64,000 nt of DNA, from contig NZ_LITT01000062.1 in NCBI RefSeq assembly GCF_001636845.1, forward strand, positions 203,442 through 267,441, written 5' to 3'. The position numbers and the translations under genes are program-made. The notes beneath the pieces were generated by a model. It worked only from the letters and a program-made list of their open reading frames with translations. It ran no database searches and was not told the origin of the DNA. Positions 57,126 to 64,000 of the stretch are shown here, one piece after another (position 1 is the first letter of the stretch; each line of letters begins with the position of its first letter). Source of the DNA: Clostridium ljungdahlii. Its GTDB lineage: Bacteria; Bacillota; Clostridia; Clostridiales; Clostridiaceae.

Positions 57126-58337
57126 TTATTTTAATTTTGGGATACGTATATATACTTTTGTTCCGACGTCAAGAGTACTTTCTATCTTTAGACCGTAATT
57201 TCTACCAAAATAATGTTTTAGCCTATTGTCAGTATTTTGCAATCCTATACCTAAACCGCTATCAGAGAGGTCTTTTGAGTTATTTAATAGGTTAAGTATA
57301 CTACTATTAATTCCTCTGCCATTATCACTTATTTCAATTATTATATCTTTTTTTGAATTGGAGGTGCTATTTATAATTATTTTTCCACCTTCTTTTTTGG
57401 TTTCAAGGCCATGAACGAGGGAGTTTTCAACAAGTGGTTGAAGAATCATGGTTGGAATTCTATATTCATTAAGAGATTCATCTATATTAATTTCATAGGA
57501 TATCCTATCGCTGTACCTTAAAGCTTGGATAAAAAGATATCGTTTTATATTAGTAATTTCATCCTTAAGTTTAGGAAATTCCTCTAAGTTCCGTAAGCTA
57601 TATCTTAATAAATCAGAGAGATTATATATTAGTTCTTCTGTTGTAGGAGCATTTTCAATTAGAGCCATACTTGCTATTGTATTTAAAGTGTTAAATAGAA
57701 AGTGAGGATTAATTTGGGCTTGTATAGTTTTTAACTGCATTTTTTTGGCATACTGTTCAAGCTTAATTTTTTCTTCACTTTCTTTTAATAATTTTTCCTG
57801 TGTAATAGTATGGAGACCCATTTCAGCTATATAATTTGCAAGAAATGTATAAAATGAAACACAATTTCGTAGGTAGTCACTTTCAACAATTTCTATGCGT
57901 TCAACAGCTTCCTTTAGCTTTTTTAGAGGGATTTCATAATTTTTAGAAATCCAATTTAAGTCTATGGAATCTCTTGTTTGTTGTCCTTTTAGTAATACCT
58001 GTCCACCCAATACGGCACCTACATAGATATCGTTTACTATTATAGGTGCAGCACAATCCATTAGTCCTGTGTGGCATTTATATACTCTTGGTTTTTTATC
58101 CTTCATAGCCATAAAGCCTGCTTGAGAATCACAGGATATACAGTTTTTACATCCTTTTGGGGAGGAACGAATAAGTTTACAAAATGGTGTGAAATTGTTT
58201 TCATTGCAAACTGGAACCCCATGAATATCTGTTGTAACTGCAGAAAAAATAACTATTTTAGCTAACTTGTATTGGATATCTTTTAAAGTGTTTATATCAA
58301 TAATGTCACTGAATTTAAGATCTTTTAATGAATTCAT
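57126..58337 (-). CDS. PocR-domain sensor histidine kinase
   Basis: The 403-residue soluble kinase has an N-terminal PocR domain (about residues 8-175), with the Cys-rich pattern FCKLIRSSPKGCKNC and YKCHTGLMDCAAPI. PocR domains sense 1,2-propanediol or small hydrocarbon derivatives in pdu regulators. A coiled linker leads to the LytS-type His_kinase domain (QAQINPHFLFNTLNTIA) and HATPase (LQPLVENSLVHGLE, GIGLQNTDNRL). It has no membrane segment, so it senses inside the cell. It is divergent from the shell operon. Confidence 0.93.
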   Translation of the reverse strand: MNSLKDLKFSDIIDINTLKDIQYKLAKIVIFSAVTTDIHGVPVCNENNFTPFCKLIRSSPKGCKNCISCDSQAGFMAMKDKKPRVYKCHTGLMDCAAPIIVNDIYVGAVLGGQVLLKGQQTRDSIDLNWISKNYEIPLKKLKEAVERIEIVESDYLRNCVSFYTFLANYIAEMGLHTITQEKLLKESEEKIKLEQYAKKMQLKTIQAQINPHFLFNTLNTIASMALIENAPTTEELIYNLSDLLRYSLRNLEEFPKLKDEITNIKRYLFIQALRYSDRISYEINIDESLNEYRIPTMILQPLVENSLVHGLETKKEGGKIIINSTSNSKKDIIIEISDNGRGINSSILNLLNNSKDLSDSGLGIGLQNTDNRLKHYFGRNYGLKIESTLDVGTKVYIRIPKLK

Positions 58338-58935
58338 TTGTATATCCTCCGTAAAAAAGAAATCTTGTAAATAGTAAGTTACTTTAGAAATATAGCTTAT
58401 GTATATTTGTAAAATTTAAGAATATTTTAAGGGGCACATGATTTGAAAGTCACAGAAAGTAAAATTAAAATTTATTAAGTTTATTTTTTAACAATTAAAA
58501 TTTTGAAAGTAAAATAAGTTAAATGAAAAATAGATATTTAACTTATATAATACTCAAACAAAATTTGTCGCTTAATAGAATTATAATATTTAATGTGTCG
58601 ATTTACAAGAAAATTAACTAATGAATATAAAAATATAACAAATTTCTAAGATGTCAAAATAGTACAACATATAAAAATATATATTGTACAAAATGGAGTC
58701 AAATTTATTAAAAAATTTTATTTGCTTTTGTAATAAAATTAAACCACAAATTTGATTATAAAAAATATTAGAAACTTTTGGGGGTGGGATCTTATAGGGG
58801 AAAAAACATTGCTAGGTACAGTAATTAATGAATCATCAGCTAATGAGAAGGCTGCAGGGTTTAGTAGCTAAGGTAGCAAATGTTAAAGAAAATTACCTTC
58901 ATTGTCAAAATAATTAAAGGTTTCGAGGTGGAAAA
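58338..58935. other. Divergent intergenic region, PocR kinase / shell operon
   Basis: The 598-base gap is extremely A/T-rich. It contains direct TTTGAAAGT-like repeats (58442-58450 and 58501-58511), an inverted repeat GTACAACATAT with ATATATTGTAC (about 58662-58689) and a short decayed frame at 58809-58917. It should hold the promoters of both divergent operons and the AraC-type regulator binding sites, but I cannot assign these. Confidence 0.45.
58809..58917 (+). pseudogene. Possible remnant of a small gene, one frameshift
   Basis: TTG 58809, with AGGGGA seven bases upstream, opens a frame of 20 codons (LGTVINESSANEKAAG) ending at TAA. The other frame continues LVAKVANVKENYLHC to TAA 58915-58917. 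Removing one base in the GGG near 58857 joins them to about 35 residues. It resembles no family that I know. It could be a decayed shell-locus gene or chance. Confidence 0.25.
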
Positions 58936-59799
58936 ATGGATCAAGAGATAATCAATAAGGTTTTGGAAGAGTTTAGAAAGAAAACAAATTGTGAAAATTC
59001 AAGTGGTACAACAGATAAAACACAAAATACAGAGAATTCTAAATCAGAATTAAGGGAAGAAAAAATAATAGAAAAAGAAGAAAAGAGGGAAGCTTTTATG
59101 ATAAATGATATGCCTGTAATAACAGAATATGTAGGATGTGCTATTGGAGATACGGTTGGTTTGGTTATTGCTAACATTGACGGAAGTATTCAAGAAAAAA
59201 TGAATTTGGATCCTAAGTTTCGTTCTTTAGGAATTATAAGTGCAAGAACAGGTGCTGGACCACATATTATGGCTGCAGATGAAGCTGTAAAGGCAACAAA
59301 TACTGAAATTGCGGCAATAGAGCTTCCAAGGGATACAAAAGGTGGGGCAGGACATGGATCGCTCATAATTTTTGCTTCTGAAGATGTATCAGATGCTAGA
59401 AGAGCTGTTGAAGTTGCGCTAAAAGACGTAGAAAGAACATTTGGGGATGTATATGGTTGTGATGCGGGACATGTAGAACTTCATTATACCGCCAGAGCAA
59501 GTCTTGCGCTCGAAAAGGCTTATGGGGCTCCACTTGGAAAATCTTTTGGAATAGTTGTAGGAGCACCAGCAGGGGTAGGTTTGGTTATGGCAGATACTGC
59601 AATGAAAACTGCTAATGTGGAATTAGTTACTTATGCAAGTCCAAATGATGGTACAGCACATTCCAATGAGGTAATTATATCAATAACAGGAGATTCCGGA
59701 GCTGTTAGGCAGTCTGTAATAGCGGCTAGAGAAGTGGGAATAGGAATATTAAAATCTATGGGACAAAATCCTGTCTCAACTACAAAGCCTTATATTTAA
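58936..59799 (+). CDS. PduB/EtuB-like tandem BMC shell trimer protein (BMC-T)
   Basis: A 287-residue shell protein with two BMC domains, about residues 62-165 and 175-280. The pattern VGCAIGDTVGLVIANID, AGPHIMAADEAVKATNTEI and the second copy GVGLVMADTAMKTANVELV is clear. The first ~58 residues form an amphipathic helix (MDQEIINKVLEEFRKK) plus a Lys/Glu-rich linker, as in PduB, where the N-terminus binds the enzyme core to the shell. A methionine at residue 55 (FMINDMPV) could be the start of a short PduB' form. RBS GAGGTGG. First shell gene. Confidence 0.93.
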   Translation: MDQEIINKVLEEFRKKTNCENSSGTTDKTQNTENSKSELREEKIIEKEEKREAFMINDMPVITEYVGCAIGDTVGLVIANIDGSIQEKMNLDPKFRSLGIISARTGAGPHIMAADEAVKATNTEIAAIELPRDTKGGAGHGSLIIFASEDVSDARRAVEVALKDVERTFGDVYGCDAGHVELHYTARASLALEKAYGAPLGKSFGIVVGAPAGVGLVMADTAMKTANVELVTYASPNDGTAHSNEVIISITGDSGAVRQSVIAAREVGIGILKSMGQNPVSTTKPYI

Positions 59800-59854
59800 G
59801 ATACATGCAAATGTTTATATAAATATATGTTATAAACGTAGAAGAAGGGATAAT

Positions 59855-60997
59855 ATGAATACATTTAACATTAAACCTACAATTTGTTTTGATAGAGGGT
59901 CAATAGAGTATTTGAAAAACATAAAGAATAAAAGAGTGTGTATAGTTACGGACCCATTTATGCTTAAATCAGGTACTGCAGATAAAATAATTGACATATT
60001 AAAAGATAATAAAATTGAGTATGAAATTTTTTCAGAGATAAAACCTGATCCACCGATTGAAATCGTTGCTATGGGAGTAAATAAAATGAGAATATTTAAA
60101 CCAGATGTAGTAATTGCATTAGGCGGCGGTTCATCAATTGATGCTACGAAAAGCATTATACTCTTTACTATAAAAATATTAAATACTAATGGAGGCAATT
60201 ATAAAAAACCATTATTTATAGCTATTCCAACTACTAGTGGTACAGGATCAGAAGTTACTTCTTTTTCAGTAATTACTATGAAAAGTACAAAATTTCCTTT
60301 GATTAATGATGAATTAGTTCCAGATATAGCTATAATAGATGCAAATCTTGTTAAAACAGTGCCTCAACAAATAACAGCAGATACTGGAATGGATGTCTTG
60401 ACTCATGCTATTGAGGCGTATGTTTCTACAAAAAGCTCTGATTATACAGATGCGTTGGCTGAAAAGGTTGTAAAATTAGTATTTGACTATTTACTAAGGG
60501 CTTATAGAGATGGAAATGATGTGCTTGCAAGAGAAAAATTACATAATGCATCTTGCATGGCTGGTATGGCATTTACAAATGCATCTCTAGGAATTAATCA
60601 CAGTATGGCACATACATTAGGGGGAAAATTTCATATACCACATGGTAGGGCAAATGCAATTTTATTACCTTATGTTATTGAGTATAATGCTAATTTAAAA
60701 TCAGAAAAGGAAACAGAATCAGGAAAAAGGTATGCTAATTTGTCTAGAATCTTAGGGTTACCTTGTGCTTCTACAAATGAGGGAGTAAAAAGTATTATTG
60801 CCGCAATAAAAATATTAATGAATGCAACTAATACACCTATGAACTTACAAGAAGTAAACATAGATAAACTTGATTTTTTAAATGAACTAGAAAATATGGC
60901 AAATGATGCTTTAAATGATAAATGCACAGCTACTAATCCAAGGAAAACTAGCAAAGAAGAAATAGCTCAATTGTTTCAAGAAGTTTATGGTAAATAG
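59855..60997 (+). CDS. Iron-containing alcohol dehydrogenase (PduQ-like, propanol/1,3-propanediol dehydrogenase)
   Basis: The 380-residue enzyme of the Fe-ADH family has the NAD-binding ALGGGSSIDATKSI, TTSGTGSEVTSFSVIT, the metal-binding DVLTHAIEAYVST and HSMAHTLGGKFHIPHGRANAILL. It reduces the aldehyde made by the dehydratase and recycles NAD inside the compartment. No terminal encapsulation helix is obvious. It starts 55 bases after pduB-like, RBS AGAAGGGATA. Confidence 0.93.
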   Translation: MNTFNIKPTICFDRGSIEYLKNIKNKRVCIVTDPFMLKSGTADKIIDILKDNKIEYEIFSEIKPDPPIEIVAMGVNKMRIFKPDVVIALGGGSSIDATKSIILFTIKILNTNGGNYKKPLFIAIPTTSGTGSEVTSFSVITMKSTKFPLINDELVPDIAIIDANLVKTVPQQITADTGMDVLTHAIEAYVSTKSSDYTDALAEKVVKLVFDYLLRAYRDGNDVLAREKLHNASCMAGMAFTNASLGINHSMAHTLGGKFHIPHGRANAILLPYVIEYNANLKSEKETESGKRYANLSRILGLPCASTNEGVKSIIAAIKILMNATNTPMNLQEVNIDKLDFLNELENMANDALNDKCTATNPRKTSKEEIAQLFQEVYGK

Positions 60998-61041
60998 CAT
61001 TTTTATAAACTAACGAAAATGTTAACAATAAGGAGGATAAT

Positions 61042-61863
61042 ATGAATATGAAAAATAAATTATTAGGTGAATGTTTTGCCGAATTTATAGGTACATTTAT
61101 CTTATTATTTATTGGAATTGGGGTAGTAGCATCTCTAGTTGCAGTAAATGCAAACGTTACATTTTGGGGATTATCTATGTGTTGGGGATTAGCTATAACA
61201 ATAGCTATATTTGTTGTTGGCGATACTTCCGGGGCTCATATAAATCCTGCGGTTACAATTGCTTTAGCAGTATGGAAAAAATTTGACAAAAAGAAAGTAA
61301 TTCCTTATATTGTTTCACAAGTTTTAGGAGCTTTTACAGCAGCAGCAATAGTTTATGCATTATATGGCAGTTCTATAAGACAATTTGAAAGCAGCAAAAA
61401 TATTATTAGAAACTCACAATCTGGTTGGAGTTCAGCAGGAATATTTAGTACATTCCCTAAAACAGGGTTGTCAATGCCCAATGCTTTTATGGTAGAAATG
61501 TGTATAACAGCTATTTTAGTATTAGTTATTTTTGCAGTAACAGATGGATACAATAGAAGTTGTCCTAAAAATGGTATGCCAGCTTTGGCTATAGGCTTGG
61601 TGGTAGCGTTATTAGGAGCGTCATTTGGGCCTTTAACTGGTTTTGCTATGAATCCAGCTCGTGATTTTGGTCCAAGATTATTATGTGTGCTGGCAGGATG
61701 GGGAACAAGCGCTTTCGGACCTAATAATTATGGACTTATTGTACCGATATTTGCTCCTATTGTAGGAGGAATTTTAGGCGGAGGCATATATGAAAAATTA
61801 ATTTCACTTTATTTACCTGCTAAAATGAAGCCTAGTATTGAAAAGAATCAGGTTGAGAGCTAG
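61042..61863 (+). CDS. Glycerol/propanediol facilitator (aquaglyceroporin)
   Basis: A channel protein of 273 residues with six membrane helices and two NPA half-helices, HINPAVTIALAVW and MNPARDFGPRL. The Asp after the second NPA-R and the wide-filter pattern suit a glycerol-type channel (GlpF/PduF). It lets the diol or glycerol enter. RBS AAGGAGGATA just before ATG 61042. It sits in the shell operon after the alcohol dehydrogenase. Confidence 0.93.
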   Translation: MNMKNKLLGECFAEFIGTFILLFIGIGVVASLVAVNANVTFWGLSMCWGLAITIAIFVVGDTSGAHINPAVTIALAVWKKFDKKKVIPYIVSQVLGAFTAAAIVYALYGSSIRQFESSKNIIRNSQSGWSSAGIFSTFPKTGLSMPNAFMVEMCITAILVLVIFAVTDGYNRSCPKNGMPALAIGLVVALLGASFGPLTGFAMNPARDFGPRLLCVLAGWGTSAFGPNNYGLIVPIFAPIVGGILGGGIYEKLISLYLPAKMKPSIEKNQVES

Positions 61864-61885
61864 AAGAGGGTAAAGGGGGTTCAAA

Positions 61886-62641
61886 ATGAAATTTATTACC
61901 GAAATTGATTTGCGGGATTTATATAGAAAAGAACCTTTTACAGATTATGAGCTAAAACTTGGGACAAGACTTACACCTGAAGCAAGTCAGTTTCTGTCAG
62001 ACAAAGGTATAAATATGTTTGATGATAGGTCTTATTATAAAAAGAAAAATGTTGTAAATAAAGAGCAGCCTGTGAAAAAAGAGCAGATTGAAGATAAAGT
62101 ACAAGTTGTAGAAAAAGTACAGACTAAAGATGAAAGTCAGACAGCTGCAGATACAAAGAAAAAGAATAATTGGAAGAAGAAAAAACTTTACAATAAGATG
62201 AAATCAACGGAGGCATTGTTTCTTATTACGGAAGAAGAACTTTTGAATAAGGATATCCTTTGGGCACAGAATGTTATTAGTTTAGGTAAGCAATTCACTA
62301 AAATTAGAAATGCCATTCAGGGTAAAGGATCCGTTGAAAATCTTTGTATTAAGGAATGTACAGCAATAAATTTTAGCAATTATTCACTTGATTTAGATGA
62401 TTGCTTTGAAATTACAGAATTTCATATGCAGCTTAAAAAGGGCAGAGATATCATAATTTTGCATAGACTGCGCTGTGCTCTTAGAGAAATTGAACCATTT
62501 ATTTTAGAAGCATATGAAGATAGTGAAGATAAAGATGCATTGTGCAGTGATACTATTGGAAAGATCAATCAGATTATTAATGCTTTGTCCCAAATGATTT
62601 GTTCTATTTTTGGAGGTACAAAATGTCAGAGAAAAATTTGA
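61886..62641 (+). CDS. EutT-like cobalamin adenosyltransferase
   Basis: The 251-residue protein matches the EutT family: MKFITEIDLRDLYRKEPF with RLTPEASQFLSDKGI, followed after a Lys/Glu-rich linker (residues 55-105) by a helical C-terminal domain (RLRCALREIEPFILEAY, INQIINALSQMICSIFGG). It would convert cob(I)alamin to adenosylcobalamin. The CCxxC metal motif of enterobacterial EutT is absent. In a cluster whose dehydratase does not need B12, its presence is unexpected. The end overlaps the EutJ start by 19 bases. Confidence 0.75.
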   Translation: MKFITEIDLRDLYRKEPFTDYELKLGTRLTPEASQFLSDKGINMFDDRSYYKKKNVVNKEQPVKKEQIEDKVQVVEKVQTKDESQTAADTKKKNNWKKKKLYNKMKSTEALFLITEEELLNKDILWAQNVISLGKQFTKIRNAIQGKGSVENLCIKECTAINFSNYSLDLDDCFEITEFHMQLKKGRDIIILHRLRCALREIEPFILEAYEDSEDKDALCSDTIGKINQIINALSQMICSIFGGTKCQRKI

Positions 62642-63465
62642 CTTTTAAGTTCTGCGACCAAGTTGTGAAAGATTTTGAGCATGTAGTAAAACATCCAATT
62701 GTTGGTAAGTCTTCTGTTTATTATACAGGAGTTGACCTGGGTACAGCATGTGTTGTCCTAGCAGTTGTGGATGAAAACTATAAGCCAGTAGCAGGTGCTT
62801 ATAAATATGCAGATGTAGTTCGAGATGGTATGGTTGTTGATTATATTGGTGCAATCAATATTGTTAGAGAGATGAAGCATGAAATTGAGGAAAAGTTAGG
62901 TACAGAGTTGATTTATGGAGCTGCAGCTATTCCACCTGGAACAGATGAGTTGGATTCAGGGGCAGTTAAAAATGTAGTTCAGGCAGCTGGTTTTGAACTT
63001 ACAAGTGTGCTTGATGAACCAACGGCTGCTAATAAAGTTCTTAGAATTAAGAATGGTGCAGTTGTAGATATCGGTGGTGGAACGACTGGAATTTCAATTT
63101 TAAAAGATGGAAAAGTTGTTTATATTGCAGATGAACCAACAGGAGGTACTCAATTTTCCTTAGTTGTTTCTGGTGCATATAAAATGCCTTTTGCAGAAGC
63201 AGAATTGTATAAACGTAATCCAGAAAATCATAAGGACCTTTTACCTGTACTAAAGCCAGTAGTTGAAAAAATAGCATCTATTATTAACCAGCATATTAAA
63301 GGGTACGATGTTCAGGAAATATCTCTGGTAGGAGGAACTTGCTGCCTGACAGGTATTGAGACGATTATAGAGAAAAAGACAGGAATTTTTACTCATAAGC
63401 CAGAAAATCCGATGTTTGTGACCCCTTTGGGCATAGCACTTAGCTGTACGCAGGAAAGTATATAG
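62623..63465 (+). CDS. EutJ-like actin/Hsp70-fold chaperone
   Basis: The ~281-residue ATPase-fold protein has the phosphate-1 motif VDLGTACVVLAVVDE, phosphate-2 GAVVDIGGGTTGISILKDG and the adenosine region LVGGTCCLTGIETI. EutJ is thought to assist assembly or reactivation of microcompartment enzymes. I use ATG 62623 with GGAGGT upstream, not the in-frame ATG at 62599. Confidence 0.9.
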   Translation: MSEKNLTFKFCDQVVKDFEHVVKHPIVGKSSVYYTGVDLGTACVVLAVVDENYKPVAGAYKYADVVRDGMVVDYIGAINIVREMKHEIEEKLGTELIYGAAAIPPGTDELDSGAVKNVVQAAGFELTSVLDEPTAANKVLRIKNGAVVDIGGGTTGISILKDGKVVYIADEPTGGTQFSLVVSGAYKMPFAEAELYKRNPENHKDLLPVLKPVVEKIASIINQHIKGYDVQEISLVGGTCCLTGIETIIEKKTGIFTHKPENPMFVTPLGIALSCTQESI

Positions 63466-63481
63466 TTGGAGATGATTCAAT

Positions 63482-63787
63482 ATGGAATTTCGAATTATTA
63501 AATCACCTTCAAAGGGTACTATAGATATGCTTATGAGGCGTATGGGTGCTAATGTTAATAAAGATTCAATTTGTGTTGATGCGGTTGGTCTTGTACAAGG
63601 TAAAATGCTGGACATGATTTATGCGGCAGATATTGCTGAAAAGGCAGTTGGTGTCACAGTAGAAGATATTAAAGGAAGTTGTCCACAGAATATGATAATG
63701 ATTGCGATTTTTGGCGATACGTCATCTGTTGAATCAGCAATTCAGGAGATTAAGCGCAATGTTAAAAAGGAGAAAAATATATGTTAA
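63482..63787 (+). CDS. EutS/PduU-like single BMC-domain shell protein
   Basis: A 101-residue circularly permuted BMC hexamer protein. It begins with EFRIIKSPSKGTIDMLMRRMG and contains the core DAVGLVQGKMLDMIYAADIAEKAVGV and MIAIFGDTSSVESAIQEI. The N-terminal beta-barrel-forming segment marks the PduU/EutS group. It starts 16 bases after eutJ with TTGGAGATG, and its end overlaps the EutN-like start by 7 bases. Confidence 0.88.
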   Translation: MEFRIIKSPSKGTIDMLMRRMGANVNKDSICVDAVGLVQGKMLDMIYAADIAEKAVGVTVEDIKGSCPQNMIMIAIFGDTSSVESAIQEIKRNVKKEKNIC

Positions 63788-64000
63788 TAGCAAGATTAAT
63801 TGACAATGTATGGGCAACAAGAAAAGCAGAATCACTTAATGGATTGAAGTTTATGTTAGCGGAAGTAATTGGTGGAACTGGTGCTGGTCAGCATTTAGTT
63901 GTTGCAGATATAATCAGTGCCGGTATTGGAGATAGAGTTATTGTTTCAACCGGGTCATCAGCTCGAAAAATGTTAGATGAATGTGAGGATATCCCGGTTG
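63781..64000 (+). CDS. EutN/CcmL-family vertex protein (3'-truncated by window)
   Basis: ATG 63781 opens a frame to the window edge encoding MLIARLIDNVWATRKAESL, FMLAEVI, VVADIISAGIGDRVIVSTGSSARK. This is the pentameric BMC-P vertex protein that closes the polyhedral shell (EutN/CcmL/PduN). Ribosome site AAAAAGGAG lies at the end of the preceding gene. About 73 of some 90-95 residues are seen. Confidence 0.9.
   Translation, partial: MLIARLIDNVWATRKAESLNGLKFMLAEVIGGTGAGQHLVVADIISAGIGDRVIVSTGSSARKMLDECEDIPV

Overview
The window is AT-rich, dense in genes and has clostridial codon use and ribosome binding sites. Its gene set is a six-gene Rnf complex, a complete his operon, a single-chain PurL, a collagen-like spore-surface-type protein and a glycyl-radical diol dehydratase tied to a microcompartment. 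Together these suggest a cluster I Clostridium. The Rnf operon and gene order remind me of the acetogenic C. ljungdahlii / C. autoethanogenum group; that placement is memory-based inference and was not searched.

Region 1 (1-9.7 kb): rnfC (cut at the window edge), rnfD, G, E, A and B form an operon for the ion-pumping ferredoxin:NAD oxidoreductase, closed by a strong terminator. Downstream on the opposite strand are a Gx-transporter-family membrane protein and a NusG-domain-II protein, frequent companions of Rnf. Two related structured repeats (about 4.46-4.63 and 5.68-5.81 kb) have hairpins that share compensatory base changes. Next come a DUF4397 protein, a lipoprotein, a Cof-type HAD phosphatase, a CsoR/FrmR-family regulator lacking the usual metal-binding His, and a split ThrE-type exporter.

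Region 2 (9.7-16.1 kb): glyA, a MerR regulator, an OrtA-like orphan small protein, and purL behind a promoter with a paired PurBox-like operator.

Region 3 (16.1-29.4 kb): a sugar-acid catabolic island. A divergent RpiR-family regulator faces a zinc dehydrogenase, FGGY kinase, 2-hydroxyacid dehydrogenase and 6-phosphogluconate dehydrogenase. A second promoter drives a GntP permease, second FGGY kinase, second 2-hydroxyacid dehydrogenase and KDPG aldolase. Both promoters carry the same GAAA-N4-TTTC palindrome just after the -10 box. The island ends with an unusual chemoreceptor in which a TRAP-type DctP solute-binding domain is fused to the C-terminus of the cytoplasmic signalling domain.

Region 4 (29.6-37 kb): a surface-glycoprotein locus. 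It has a DNRLRE-collagen-jelly-roll protein with threonine at almost every Y position, a glycosyltransferase broken at an A7 tract, a large two-domain glycosyltransferase, a glycosyltransferase-methyltransferase fusion and a decayed gene fragment.

Region 5 (37-52.3 kb): a DegV protein and the histidine operon hisZGDBHACFIE. A ~225-bp imperfect palindrome follows, then a PAP2 protein with a two-component system, a hypothetical protein, an AEC transporter, a HisJ-type PHP phosphatase (probably the missing histidinol-phosphatase) and a flavin reductase.

Region 6 (52.6-64 kb): a microcompartment locus. A B12-independent glycerol/propanediol-dehydratase-type glycyl radical enzyme and its activase are followed by a divergent PocR-sensor two-component system. 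Then come a PduB-like shell trimer, iron alcohol dehydrogenase, glycerol facilitator, EutT-like adenosyltransferase, EutJ, an EutS/PduU-like shell protein and an EutN-like vertex protein cut by the window edge. A cobalamin adenosyltransferase beside a B12-independent dehydratase suggests that a B12 enzyme is encoded beyond the window or that the locus is a hybrid.
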